Part shown: positions 7,206 to 16,454 of the stretch, piece by piece
Numbering within the stretch: the stretch's first letter is position 1
How the letters are laid out: every line of letters starts with the position of its first letter
Assembly (NCBI RefSeq): GCF_013184805.1
Contig: NZ_JAATNG010000001.1
Location: forward strand, 1,488,001 to 1,552,000
Origin: Pseudoruegeria sp. HB172150
Lineage (GTDB): Bacteria > Pseudomonadota > Alphaproteobacteria > Rhodobacterales > Rhodobacteraceae
Reading direction: 5' to 3'
DNA: 64,000 nt
The notes under the pieces: model-generated
Told to the model about the DNA's origin: nothing
Seen by the model: only the letters and a program-made list of their open reading frames with translations
The model's database searches: none
Made by a program: the position numbers and the translations under genes

Positions 7206-8261
7206 ATGAAAGCCTTTCCGATGCGTATCATCGTACTGATCCTGCTTCTGACCCTTCCGGCCCAGATCATGGCGGAGGCCGCCGCCACGCCCGTGAAGCT
7301 TATGACCATTGCCCCGCAGGAGACACCCATCGTGCGGACATTCTATGGTCGGGTGACGGCGCGCAGTACGGTCGAGCTAGCCTTCCAGGCCGGCGGACTG
7401 CTTGCCGATCTGCCAGCGACCGAGGGCACCCTTGTCCCTGCCGGCGAAGTTCTGGCGCGGCTGGACCTTGAACCTTTCGAGCGCGAACTCGATCGCTCCA
7501 GAGCGCAATACGAACTGGCCCGCTCCGACCTTGCACGACAAGAGAAGCTGGGCCCCACGATCATTCCGCAGGCGCAGATCGACGTCGCGCGCACCGATGC
7601 CGAACTGGCGCGTGTGGCCGTTGCCGCCGCCGAGGCAGCGCTGGAGGACGCAACGCTGATCGCGCCGTTCGACAGCCTGATCGCCCATCGCGAGGCAGAG
7701 CGCTATGCGACCGTCTCGGCTGGCCAGACCATCGTGCGCATCCATGATATGAGCGAGCTTCGGGTGACCATCGAAGTGCCGGAACTGGTGATGCGTCAGA
7801 CCGGAGCGAACCCGCAGGTCGCGGCCGAGGCGCTGTTGGGCGGCGCGGCCGATCCGGTCCCGCTGGTGTTCCGGGAGTTGACCGCAGAGGCGTCCGAGGT
7901 CGGGCAGACTTTCCGCCTGACGCTGGCGTTCGACGGCGAGGTGCCGGCACGGCTTCTGCCCGGTGCCTCTGTCTCTGTCAGGCTGACGCTGGCGCGGGCG
8001 GGAGCGGATGCCCGCACGCTGGTTCCGGCGACTGCCGTCCGCTTTGCCGCCGACGGAACACCGCAGGTGCTTGTTCTTGAAGCCGGGAACGTTCTGACGG
8101 CGCATCCGGTGCGGATCGCCCCCGGCCCGGACGGGCAGTTCGTTCTGCTGGACGGCCCCGAGCCGGGCAGCGAAATCGTGGCTACCGGCGCCTGGCGCCT
8201 GTCGGACGGTGATGCCGTGCGGCGCTACGAGGGTCTGCTGGACGCGGAAGGCGGGAAATGA
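7206..8261 (+). CDS. RND efflux periplasmic adaptor (membrane fusion protein)
   Basis: 351 residues, joining the inner-membrane RND pump to an outer-membrane channel. A signal peptide is followed by the lipoyl/barrel-sandwich half ELAFQAGGLLADLPATEGTLVPAGEVLARLD. A short alpha-hairpin (about residues 90-140) precedes the second half-motif LIAPFDSLIAHREAERYATVSAGQTIVRI and beta-barrel and proximal domains. An alternative start at 7221 (MRIIVLILLL) would give a tidier signal peptide. It overlaps the pump gene by 4 bp (ATGA). No outer-membrane channel gene is adjacent. Confidence 0.92.
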   Translation: MKAFPMRIIVLILLLTLPAQIMAEAAATPVKLMTIAPQETPIVRTFYGRVTARSTVELAFQAGGLLADLPATEGTLVPAGEVLARLDLEPFERELDRSRAQYELARSDLARQEKLGPTIIPQAQIDVARTDAELARVAVAAAEAALEDATLIAPFDSLIAHREAERYATVSAGQTIVRIHDMSELRVTIEVPELVMRQTGANPQVAAEALLGGAADPVPLVFRELTAEASEVGQTFRLTLAFDGEVPARLLPGASVSVRLTLARAGADARTLVPATAVRFAADGTPQVLVLEAGNVLTAHPVRIAPGPDGQFVLLDGPEPGSEIVATGAWRLSDGDAVRRYEGLLDAEGGK

Positions 8262-11200
8262 GGATCGCCCGCGCTTCGATCGACAAGGCCCTCCTGACCT
8301 GGATCCTGATCGTCTGCCTTCTGGGCGGCGGCCTTTGGGGATATGCCACGGTCGGCCGTCTGGAAGACCCGGCCTTCACCATCAAGCAGGCGGTGGTGAC
8401 GACATCCTATCCCGGTGCCTCGGCCGAGCAGGTGGCCCGCGAGGTCTCGGAACCGCTGGAATCCGCGATCCAGCAGATGGGCGAGGTGGACAAGATCACC
8501 TCGTCGAACCGTCCGGGCGTGTCGCGGATTACGGTCGAGCTGGCGTCGACCGTACCGGCAAAGGACATTCCCGCCATCTGGGAAGAATTGCGCAACAAGG
8601 TCGAGGCGGCCGCCGCGGGGCTTCCGGACGCGGTGCGCGACCCGCGGGTCGATGACGGCTTCGGTGACGTCTACGGCATCTTCATGGCCGTGACGGCCGA
8701 GGGCTTCACCGACCTCGAAGTCCACGAGGTCGCCACCTGGCTGCGGCGCGAGCTGCTTGCGGTCCACGGGGTCGCGGACATCTCGCTTGCGGGCCTGCCG
8801 GAGGAGGTTATCACCGTCATCCCCGATATGGGCATCCTGTCCAACCTCGGCGTGTCGCCGGATACCATCATCAATCAGCTTCAAACCGCCACCAGCGTCA
8901 CCACGGCCGGCTCTGTCAGAGAAGGCGACCTGCGGATCGGCATCGACTTTCCCGAGGGCACCGATGGGCTGCAGGCGCTGTCCGAGCTGACGATCACCGT
9001 CGGCGACCGGGTCCTGCGCCTGACCGACATCGCGCAGGTCAACCGCAGCCGAGACGAAGTCCCGCGGCAGCTAATACGGCACAATGGCGTCCCGGCCTTC
9101 ACCATCGGCATCGCCGGCATCGCGACGCAGAATATCGTCGATATCGGCGACAGGGTGGACGCACGCCTTGCAGAGCTGCGCGCCGATCTGCCCGCCGGGG
9201 TCGAACTGTACCCGATATACCAGCAGCACATCGTCGTCGACGAGGCCTCGACCGACTTCCTCGTGAACCTGGCTGCCTCGGTCGCCATTGTGATCGCGGT
9301 GCTCGGGCTTTTCATGGGCTGGCGCGCGGCCATCGTGGTTGGGGCTACGCTGCTGCTGACGGTCGTGGGGACGATCTTTTTCATGGCGATCTTCGGCATC
9401 GAAATGCAACGGATCAGCCTTGGCGCACTGATCATCGCCATGGGGATGCTGGTCGACAACGCCATCGTCGTGGCCGAGGGCATGCAGCTGAAGATGCTGG
9501 CCGGGCGGTCCTCGCGCGATGCGGCCGACGATGCCGCCAATCGTGTGCAGATTCCGTTGCTGGGCGCGACGGTGATCGCGATCATGGCCTTCTCGGGCAT
9601 AGGCTTGTCGCAGGACAGTACGGGCGAATTCATGTTTTCGCTCTTCGCCGTCATCCTGATCTCGCTGACCCTGTCCTGGCTTCTGGCGCTGACCGTGACC
9701 CCGTTGCTGGCGCATTACGTCTTCAAGCGGGACCAGCGCGCCGATGAAAGCTACGACGGCCTCGTCTTCCGGGCCTTTGCCTTGGTGCTGCGGGGCGCGA
9801 TCCGGCTGCGCTGGCTGGTGGTCGTTGCGCTGGTGGGTACCACGGCGGCCTGCTTCTGGGGCTTCACCAAGGTTGAGAACCAGCTGTTTCCGGTCTCGGA
9901 CACGCCACTGCTTTACGCGCATTACAAGCTGCGCCAGGGCAGCGATATCCACAGCGTCAGCGCCGACTTGAGGCAATTGGAAGACTGGCTGATGGCGCGC
10001 GACGAGGTGCAATCGGTCGACGCCTTCGTCGGCGCCGGTGCGACCCGTTTCATGCTGACCTATTCGTCGGAAGAATCGACGGCGTCCTACGGGCACCTGA
10101 TCATCCGCGCCGCCGATCTGGAAGACATGCCCGACCTGCGGCGCGCCCTGGAATCTTTCGCGTCCGAGGAACTGCAGCAGGGCGAATTCCGCACTCAGCA
10201 GCTTGCCTTCGGTCGCAACAGCGGCGCGCCGATCGAGATCCGGATCTCTGGCCGCGACCCGGTCGAGCTGCGCCGGATCGCTGAACAGATGGAAGAGATC
10301 CTGCGCGGTGCAGGGGAGGCGCTGCATACCATCCGCACCGACTGGCGCGACCTTGAGCCGACCTACGTGCCCCACTATGCCGCTGACCGTGCCGGGATCG
10401 CCGGTCTGACGCGCGCGGACGTGGCTACGGCCATCCAGATGGAAACCACAGGCCGCACCGTCGCCCAGTACCGTCAGGGTGACCGCCTTATCCCCGTGGT
10501 CCTGCGGTCGCGCGCGGATGGAGAGCCGACCGAGGTCATGGATACGCTCGTCTGGTCCTCGCTGGCATCGGAATACGTGCCGGTTGCCGAGATGCTGGAC
10601 GGCATCGAGGTGGAGCCCCGCAGCACGCTGATCAAGCGGCTGAACCGGGTACCCACGCTGACGATCCAGGCGGACATCCCGCAGGACATTACGGCCAGCA
10701 CCGCGCTGGCGCTGATCAAGGACGAGATCGAGGCGCTTGACCTGCCCGCCGGCTACAGCATGGCGTGGGGCGGCGAGTTCGAAAGCAGCGGCAACGCGGT
10801 CGGCGGGCTGGGAGCGAAGCTGCCGATGACCTTCCTGGCGATGATCCTAATTTCGGTCCTTCTGTTCGGTGCGCTGCGGCAGCCGCTGATCATCTGGCTT
10901 CTGGTGCCGATGGCTGTGAATGGCGCGGTAATCGGGCTGCTGGGCACTGGCCTTCCCTTCAGCTTTACGGCGCTTCTGGGGCTTCTGTCGCTGTCGGGCA
11001 TGCTGATCAAGAACGGCATCGTGCTGATCGAGGAAATCGACCTGACCCGCGCTGCAGGCGTGCCTTTCGACCGGGCGGTCGTCGAGGCCTCTTCCTCGCG
11101 TCTTCGCCCGGTCTTCCTCGCGGCGGCGACGACGATCCTCGGCATGGCGCCGCTTCTGGGCGACAGCTTCTTCGAGTCGATGGCGGTCACGATCATGGGT

Positions 11201-11308
11201 GGCCTGGCCTTCGCCACGTTGCTGACGATGATCGCCGCGCCGGTGCTTTATGTGATCTTCTTTCGCCGCTCGGCAGAAAAGGACGCCCGCGCAGCCGTGA
11301 CGGACTGA
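8258..11308 (+). CDS. RND family efflux pump permease
   Basis: 1016 residues, the size of an AcrB-like proton-driven drug/hydrophobe exporter. Hydrophobic segments occur at about residues 12-30, clustered at 335-500 and again at 840-1000, with two large periplasmic loops between. The TM4 proton-relay region reads GMLVDNAIVV: Asp400 is followed by Asn, where AcrB has two consecutive Asp. The Asn variant occurs in other RND branches. LIKNGIVLIEEIDL near residue 925 matches the C-terminal repeat. It is translationally coupled to the adaptor gene. Substrate is unknown; the preceding P450 may be functionally linked. Confidence 0.93.
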   Translation: MRIARASIDKALLTWILIVCLLGGGLWGYATVGRLEDPAFTIKQAVVTTSYPGASAEQVAREVSEPLESAIQQMGEVDKITSSNRPGVSRITVELASTVPAKDIPAIWEELRNKVEAAAAGLPDAVRDPRVDDGFGDVYGIFMAVTAEGFTDLEVHEVATWLRRELLAVHGVADISLAGLPEEVITVIPDMGILSNLGVSPDTIINQLQTATSVTTAGSVREGDLRIGIDFPEGTDGLQALSELTITVGDRVLRLTDIAQVNRSRDEVPRQLIRHNGVPAFTIGIAGIATQNIVDIGDRVDARLAELRADLPAGVELYPIYQQHIVVDEASTDFLVNLAASVAIVIAVLGLFMGWRAAIVVGATLLLTVVGTIFFMAIFGIEMQRISLGALIIAMGMLVDNAIVVAEGMQLKMLAGRSSRDAADDAANRVQIPLLGATVIAIMAFSGIGLSQDSTGEFMFSLFAVILISLTLSWLLALTVTPLLAHYVFKRDQRADESYDGLVFRAFALVLRGAIRLRWLVVVALVGTTAACFWGFTKVENQLFPVSDTPLLYAHYKLRQGSDIHSVSADLRQLEDWLMARDEVQSVDAFVGAGATRFMLTYSSEESTASYGHLIIRAADLEDMPDLRRALESFASEELQQGEFRTQQLAFGRNSGAPIEIRISGRDPVELRRIAEQMEEILRGAGEALHTIRTDWRDLEPTYVPHYAADRAGIAGLTRADVATAIQMETTGRTVAQYRQGDRLIPVVLRSRADGEPTEVMDTLVWSSLASEYVPVAEMLDGIEVEPRSTLIKRLNRVPTLTIQADIPQDITASTALALIKDEIEALDLPAGYSMAWGGEFESSGNAVGGLGAKLPMTFLAMILISVLLFGALRQPLIIWLLVPMAVNGAVIGLLGTGLPFSFTALLGLLSLSGMLIKNGIVLIEEIDLTRAAGVPFDRAVVEASSSRLRPVFLAAATTILGMAPLLGDSFFESMAVTIMGGLAFATLLTMIAAPVLYVIFFRRSAEKDARAAVTD

Positions 11309-11823
11309 GTGTGGCGCGGCCTAGGGGCGGAGGGATCGCTATCCCGCCACCACGACTACCCTGCGCAACAGGCGCAGGAAATCTGCAGGTTCGCCCGGGG
11401 TCAGGGTTCGCTAGACGGAGGTGTCAAGGCGAAGGAGCTTAAGCGGGGCAGTTGTGAATTTCATCTGCTCGACGGTGGCGGGACGTCAGCAGGGCCATGC
11501 GAGAGTCTGCGGCACGGTTCTCGTAACATGACAAGGCTCCTGAGGGCGTCCTGCTGTTTTGAATTGCCTTAGGCTGCACATCCAGCGCCGATTACGATCA
11601 AGCCAACGTCTATAGCCTGCCTCAAAAGCGCGAATGACGAGATTTCGTTTTCCGCAGCCATTTTGCGCCGGCACGGAAGTGGCCGTGTCCGCGGCAACGC
11701 GCAGAAAAGTGCGCCGGAAAATCTATTCCGTTTTAGAATAGAGTCGGCAAAAATCCGTATTGGACAGAACACCTTTCCACTGCGAACGTCAGGCAATGCC
11801 GGTCTGACAACAGGGGACAATCC
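11309..11823. other. Intergenic region upstream of amino-acid ABC operon
   Basis: About 515 bp without a credible gene. The last 120 bp are AT-richer and probably hold the promoter of the following ABC operon. A CTATTC-N7-GAATAG inverted repeat at 11723-11741 is a possible operator. A short GCGCA/TGCGC hairpin lies at 11699-11714. No terminator with a T-tract was found for the RND operon. Confidence 0.35.
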
Positions 11824-12708
11824 ATGAAATTCACTGCCAGTTTCACGCTGTTTGCCACCGCCGCGATCCTGCTTTCGGGGCAGGTTCTCGCCGAGGGGTT
11901 CGACACATCGGGTATAGAGGTTAACCCGGAGCTCGCCGCGCGCGTGCCCGAGCGTATCCGCGAAGCCGGCGTGCTTGTCGGCGGATCTGACAACGCCTAT
12001 GCGCCCTGGGAGTATCTGGCCGGGCCCGACGGTCAGACGCCGGAGGGCATCGACATCGACATCGGCGATGCCATTACCGCCAAGTGGGGGCTGACCTATG
12101 AAAGCCAGACCTCGCCGTTCGATGCCATTCTTCCCGCACTCGGCAGCAAGTTCGACATTGGGCTGAACGCCTTCTCGATCTCGCAGGAGCGGATGGAGGT
12201 GGTGGATTTCGTCAGCTACTTCAGATCCACGAGCCTCTGGGCGGTCAAGGCTGGCAATCCGACGGAGTTCGACCCAGCTGATCTCTGTGGCCGTCTGATC
12301 GCCGTGGCGACGGGGAGCTGGGACGAAACCCAGCTCATCAAGATCTCCGACCAATGCGTGGCCGACGGGGAAGAGGCAATCACCATGCTGCCCTTCGGAC
12401 TTCAGCCCGAGGCGTTGACACGGGTGGCTGCCGGCGGCGCGGATGCGACGGTTGGCGGCGACAGCACAATCGCACTCGCCATCAAACAGTCGAACGGGAT
12501 GCTCGAAGGGCTGCCGGGAGCCGGCATTTTCGGCCAGACCGGCCTGAACGGCATCGCCGTGGCCAAGTCCGATCCCGAACTGACCCAGCTCATCGCCGAT
12601 ACGCTGAACGAGCTGATCGAAGAAGGTACCTACGGCGACCTGATGGAAGCCTGGGGCTTGTCCTTGTCCATCGAAACCGCAGAGATCAATCCGCACGTCG
12701 ACCATTGA
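11824..12708 (+). CDS. ABC transporter substrate-binding protein, family 3
   Basis: A 294-residue periplasmic solute receptor. A signal peptide (residues 1-23, ending VLAEG) precedes two lobes of the amino-acid-binding fold: LVGGSDNAYAPWEYLAGPDGQTPEGIDIDIGDAI, then FDAILPALGSKFDIGLNAFSISQERMEVVDFVSYF. This pattern is typical of receptors for polar amino acids and related amines or opines. AGGGGACAA precedes the ATG. It is the first gene of an operon with permease, ATPase and an M20 amidohydrolase. The downstream enzymes suggest an acylated or amidated amino-acid derivative as ligand; this is inferred. Confidence 0.9.
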   Translation: MKFTASFTLFATAAILLSGQVLAEGFDTSGIEVNPELAARVPERIREAGVLVGGSDNAYAPWEYLAGPDGQTPEGIDIDIGDAITAKWGLTYESQTSPFDAILPALGSKFDIGLNAFSISQERMEVVDFVSYFRSTSLWAVKAGNPTEFDPADLCGRLIAVATGSWDETQLIKISDQCVADGEEAITMLPFGLQPEALTRVAAGGADATVGGDSTIALAIKQSNGMLEGLPGAGIFGQTGLNGIAVAKSDPELTQLIADTLNELIEEGTYGDLMEAWGLSLSIETAEINPHVDH

Positions 12709-13598
12709 CCTACGGAACCGATCTCTTGCCCAGCGACCAGACAGAAGTGGGGCGCCCCGAAGAGGGCGCCTCCGTTGCCCTCAACGTTGTCGTCCCCCGG
12801 AAACATCCGTGGCGCTGGGTAGCGGTGGTGATCCTCGCCATGGTCACGATTTCGGCCGCCCAGGCGGTGGCCCACAACGAAAACTTCCGGTGGGAGGTCT
12901 ACTGGGAGTGGCTCTTTTCCCGCCAGGTCCTGCGCGGCGTGATGTGGACACTGATCCTGACCGTGGTGGCAATGCTACTGGCCGCTGTCATAGCCATTGC
13001 GCTCGTGATCATGCGCGAGAGCGACAACCCGATCTTGAAGGGTCTCGCCTGGGTCTGGGTCTGGTTTTTTCGTGGCACGCCCGCCTACACGCAGCTTCTG
13101 TTCTGGGGCCTGTTTGCTGTGCTGTTCCCGGTGCTGTCATTTTCCAATCCGTTCGGACCGGACATCATCTCGATCGAAACCAAGTATATCGTCACCCCGT
13201 TGACCGCCGCCATCTTCGGTCTTGGTTTCAACGAGAGCGCCTACCTGGCCGAGATCTTTCGCGCCGGATTCCGCGCCATCGACAAGGGGCAGACAGAAGC
13301 GGCAGAAGCCATCGGCATGTCCCGCGGCAAGATCTGGTGGCGCATCCTGATGCCGCAAGCGATGCGGATTATCGTGCCGCCCACGGGAAACGAGACCATC
13401 GGCATGCTCAAGCTGACCTCTCTGGTGCTGGCCATTCCCTTTACGCTAGACCTGATGTTCGTCACCAACTCCATTGCCAACCGGCTGTTTCTTCCGGTGC
13501 CGATGCTGATGGTCGCGGCGACGTGGTACCTCGCCGTAACCTCGGTCCTCATGATGGGCCAGGCCTGGCTTGAGCGTCACTTCGGCAAGGGGGTCTGA
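12705..13598 (+). CDS. Amino-acid-type ABC transporter permease
   Basis: An inner-membrane subunit of the HisM/GlnP class. Several hydrophobic helices surround the EAA loop [33 protein letters not shown], which contacts the ATPase. Only one permease gene is present, so it probably homodimerises. Start choice is uncertain. TTG at 12705 overlaps the preceding stop as TTGA, the same coupling seen at 17639 and 33632. TTG at 12726 has a better-placed purine stretch. GTG at 12747 is also possible. The hydrophilic N-terminus before the first helix (about residue 38) does not settle the choice. Confidence 0.87.
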   Translation: MTYGTDLLPSDQTEVGRPEEGASVALNVVVPRKHPWRWVAVVILAMVTISAAQAVAHNENFRWEVYWEWLFSRQVLRGVMWTLILTVVAMLLAAVIAIALVIMRESDNPILKGLAWVWVWFFRGTPAYTQLLFWGLFAVLFPVLSFSNPFGPDIISIETKYIVTPLTAAIFGLGFNESAYLAEIFRAGFRAIDKGQTEAAEAIGMSRGKIWWRILMPQAMRIIVPPTGNETIGMLKLTSLVLAIPFTLDLMFVTNSIANRLFLPVPMLMVAATWYLAVTSVLMMGQAWLERHFGKGV

Positions 13599-13599
13599 G

Positions 13600-14364
13600 A
13601 TGGAGACCGCTGCCGTCCGCCTGCAAGGGGTTCACAAGTTCTTCGGGTTCGTCCACGCGCTTCGCGAAGTCGATCTGACCATCACCCGCGGCGAGGTCTG
13701 CGTTGCGATCGGGCCCTCCGGCTCGGGCAAATCGACGCTCCTTCGCTGCATCAACCAGTTGGAGACCATCTCCGCCGGCCGGGTATTCCTTGGCGGTGAG
13801 TTGCAGGGTTACCGAGAGATCGACGGGCGATTTCATGTGCTCCACCCTCGGAAAATCGCGGCGCAGCGTCGGCGGACGGGCATGGTGTTCCAGCGTTTCA
13901 ATCTTTTCCCGCACATGACGGCCCTGCAGAACGTCGTGGAAGGACCGGTGCAGGTGAAGGGACTGCGCCGCATGGAGGCAAACGCAAAGGCGCAGGCGCT
14001 GCTCGACCGGGTGGGCCTGCACGGCCTCGGCGGGCGCTATCCAAGCCAGCTTTCGGGCGGTCAGCAACAGCGTGTTGCCATTGCCAGGGCGCTGGCGATG
14101 GAACCGGAAGTCATGCTCTTCGACGAGCCGACCTCGGCGCTCGATCCCGAGCTGGTCGGAGAGGTGCTGGACGTCATCAAGGACCTCGTCGCCTCTGGCA
14201 TGACGATGATGCTCGTCACCCATGAAATCGCCTTTGCCCGCGAGGTGGCGGACCACCTGATCTTCATGGATCAGGGGGCCGTCGTGGAGGCGGGCAAACC
14301 GCGCGAGGTGCTGGCGAACCCGCAGAACCCGCGAACCCAAGCTTTCCTGTCGAAGGTGCTATAG
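13600..14364 (+). CDS. Amino-acid-type ABC transporter ATPase
   Basis: 254 residues with Walker [11 protein letters not shown]-loop [18 protein letters not shown], signature LSGGQQQR, Walker [15 protein letters not shown] and the H-loop His in [11 protein letters not shown]. It belongs to the HisP/GlnQ group that energises polar amino-acid import. The ATG at 13600 lies one base after the permease stop and behind an AAGGGGG stretch. The longer frame from 13570 would overlap the permease and is not needed. The stop is immediately followed by the ATG of the M20 peptidase gene. Confidence 0.94.
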   Translation: METAAVRLQGVHKFFGFVHALREVDLTITRGEVCVAIGPSGSGKSTLLRCINQLETISAGRVFLGGELQGYREIDGRFHVLHPRKIAAQRRRTGMVFQRFNLFPHMTALQNVVEGPVQVKGLRRMEANAKAQALLDRVGLHGLGGRYPSQLSGGQQQRVAIARALAMEPEVMLFDEPTSALDPELVGEVLDVIKDLVASGMTMMLVTHEIAFAREVADHLIFMDQGAVVEAGKPREVLANPQNPRTQAFLSKVL

Positions 14365-15513
14365 ATGACGTCCGATCTTCTGACCCGCGTGACCGAATGG
14401 CGACACCACCTGCACGCCCATCCCGAACTGTCGAGCCACGAGGCCGAGACCGGGGCGTTCATTTCGGCCCGGCTGACCGAGATGGGGATCGAGCACGAGA
14501 CGGGCATCGGCGGGCATGGCGTTGTCGCGCGGCTGCACCGGCCAGGCTCTAACCGTTCGGTCGGGCTGCGCGCCGATATCGACGCCCTGCCGATCCAGGA
14601 GACCAACAGCTTCGCCCATGCCTCCACCAATCCCGGTGTGATGCATGCCTGCGGGCATGACGGGCATACCGCGGCGCTGCTGGGCATCGCGGAGGCGCTG
14701 TCGAGGGACGAGGACTGGAGCGGGACGATCCACCTGATCTTTCAGCCCGCCGAGGAGAATGGCGAGGGCGCCAAGGCGATGATCGCGGACAGGCTGTTCG
14801 AGCGGTTTCCCTGCGAGCGGGTTTTCGCATGGCACAACTGGCCGGGGCTGGAGCTGGGCAAGATCGGTGTCTACGACCGGCCCGCGATGGCGGTCGGCGG
14901 CGAATGGACAGTGGTTCTGCGCGGCGAAGCCGGCCATGCGGCCATGCCGCACGACACCCGCGACCCGGTCACGGCGGCAGCGCACCTGATCGTTGCTCTG
15001 AACTCGGTGGTTTCGCGCAACGTCGATCCGATGGAGACGGTGGCCCTTACCTGCTCGACGATCCATGGCGGCACCGCCTCGAACCAGATTCCCGGCGAAG
15101 TGACGATCAAGGGGACACTGCGCACTTTCAACCCCGAACTGCGCAAGGCTGTGATCGCGCGGATGAGCGCAATCATCGAGGGCACTGCGGCGGCGATGGG
15201 GGTGGAAGCGATCTACGATATCACGACCGCGGGCAAGGTCATGGCCGACACACCGGAGGAGTCGGCGCTATCGGTGAAGGCGGCGGAGGCGGCAGGGCTG
15301 AAGACGACGCGCGACATCCGGCCTGTCATGGGTGGCGACGATTTCGCCTTCATGGTCGATCAGGGCCGCGGCGGCTCCTATGTCATGATTGGCAACGGCC
15401 CGGTCGGGCCGGACGGCAAGCTCCACGAGTCGGGGTATGACTTTAACGACGCGGTGCTAGGGCCGGCGATCTCTTTCATGACCACAGTCGCGCGCATGGC
15501 GCTGAAGGACTAG
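14365..15513 (+). CDS. M20 family amidohydrolase (hippurate hydrolase-like)
   Basis: A 382-residue metal-dependent hydrolase of the M20D group, which removes acyl groups from N-acyl amino acids or IAA-type conjugates. Metal-site motifs are visible: GLRADIDALP, HACGHDGHTAALLG (Cys and His ligands) and FQPAEENGEGAKAM with the general base Glu. A dimerisation lid follows (GEAGHAAMPHDTRDPVTAAA), and GGDDFAFM carries the last ligand region. The start abuts the ATPase stop (no gap), so it belongs to the importer operon. The imported solute is therefore likely deacylated or de-amidated in the cytoplasm, by inference. Confidence 0.9.
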   Translation: MTSDLLTRVTEWRHHLHAHPELSSHEAETGAFISARLTEMGIEHETGIGGHGVVARLHRPGSNRSVGLRADIDALPIQETNSFAHASTNPGVMHACGHDGHTAALLGIAEALSRDEDWSGTIHLIFQPAEENGEGAKAMIADRLFERFPCERVFAWHNWPGLELGKIGVYDRPAMAVGGEWTVVLRGEAGHAAMPHDTRDPVTAAAHLIVALNSVVSRNVDPMETVALTCSTIHGGTASNQIPGEVTIKGTLRTFNPELRKAVIARMSAIIEGTAAAMGVEAIYDITTAGKVMADTPEESALSVKAAEAAGLKTTRDIRPVMGGDDFAFMVDQGRGGSYVMIGNGPVGPDGKLHESGYDFNDAVLGPAISFMTTVARMALKD

Positions 15514-15519
15514 GCCATG

Positions 15520-16395
15520 TCAGAGCGCGTGCGTCAGGTCTTCGATGAACTCCATCACCAGCGCCGAGGCCGGCCGGTTCGGCGGGAGTATCAGCAATGT
15601 GCGAAAGTGGATGACCGGCTCGAACGGGCGAAGGCAGAGGCCGCGGCCTTCGTAAGGTTCGGCTGTCAGCGGGTCGACGAGGCCGATCCCCAATCCGGCG
15701 GCAACCATTGCGCAGATCGTTGTCGAGTAAGGCGTCTCAAGGATCGTACGGGCCGTCACACCAGCCTCGGCGAAGGCACGCTCTGCCTCGCGCCGGGCGG
15801 TATCTTCGGGCGAGAGAGCGATGAAGGGTTCGCCAGCCAGATCGCCCGGCCGGATCACCTTGCGCGCTTCAAGGGGATGCCCCTCGGGCAGCGCGACGAC
15901 GACACGCTGGCGCACGAATTCGCGCACGTCGAGCCCGGTCTTGTCGATTTCGTCGGCGGCGAGGCCCAGGTCGAATTGGCCGGAGGCGACCAGGTCGCGG
16001 ACCACCGAGGACATCCGGGTCTGAAAGGTAATGGCAACCTTTGGATTGCGGTCAAGGAACACCCTCAGCGCACGCGGCACGACATTGGTAGACAGTGCGG
16101 AAAGGCAGGCGATGCGCAATTCGCCAGAACCGTAATCACGGATGCGCGCGGCAGCGCCACGCAGATGGGCGATGCCGACGATGGTCTGTTCTACCTCGCG
16201 GAAAAAGAGCTGCCCCTCCGCGGTCGGCTGCAGGCGCCCCTTAACGCGGTTGAACAGGGAAAAGCCGATCGAATGTTCGAGAAGCTGGATCGTCTTGCTG
16301 ACGGCAGGCTGGGAGACATGCAGCACCTCGGCAGCTCGCGAGGTTGTGCCGGTGGTCATGACGGCTCTGAAGACTTCGATCTGATGAAGGTTCAT
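15520..16395 (-). CDS. LysR family transcriptional regulator
   Basis: 291 residues. The N-terminal winged helix is MNLHQIEVFRAVMTTGTTSRAAEVLHVSQPAVSKTIQLLEHSIGFSLFNRVKGRLQPT. An effector-binding domain with two alpha/beta lobes follows (IACLSALSTNVVPRALRVFLDRNP...). It is transcribed away from the PLP-lyase gene with 59 bp between them, where a perfect CATTCCGGAATG palindrome lies. Its 3' end nearly touches the M20 gene. It probably senses the solute or product of the flanking catabolic genes and controls both operons. Confidence 0.93.
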   Translation of the reverse strand: MNLHQIEVFRAVMTTGTTSRAAEVLHVSQPAVSKTIQLLEHSIGFSLFNRVKGRLQPTAEGQLFFREVEQTIVGIAHLRGAAARIRDYGSGELRIACLSALSTNVVPRALRVFLDRNPKVAITFQTRMSSVVRDLVASGQFDLGLAADEIDKTGLDVREFVRQRVVVALPEGHPLEARKVIRPGDLAGEPFIALSPEDTARREAERAFAEAGVTARTILETPYSTTICAMVAAGLGIGLVDPLTAEPYEGRGLCLRPFEPVIHFRTLLILPPNRPASALVMEFIEDLTHAL

Positions 16396-16408
16396 ATCCG
16401 TCTCATAA

Positions 16409-16420
16409 CATTCCGGAATG
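16409..16420. promoter_or_regulatory. Perfect palindrome between divergent LysR and PLP-lyase genes
   Basis: CATTCCGGAATG, a 12-bp perfect palindrome 14 bp upstream of the LysR start and 34 bp upstream of the PLP-enzyme start. The position fits an operator bound by the adjacent LysR protein. It does not show a clean T-N11-A spacing, so the assignment is tentative. Confidence 0.45.
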
Positions 16421-16454
16421 AGTTGGGTACAGTGCTGAAGAGAATGGAATAATC

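Noticed and set aside
5555..7330. 591-codon open frame on the minus strand
   Set aside because: It is fully antisense to the P450 gene, low-complexity and rich in Arg/Gly/His from GC codon bias. No domain or ribosome-binding site supports it.
9071..10375. 434-codon minus-strand frame
   Set aside because: A shadow of the RND pump gene; its sequence is only the reverse reading of conserved pump codons.
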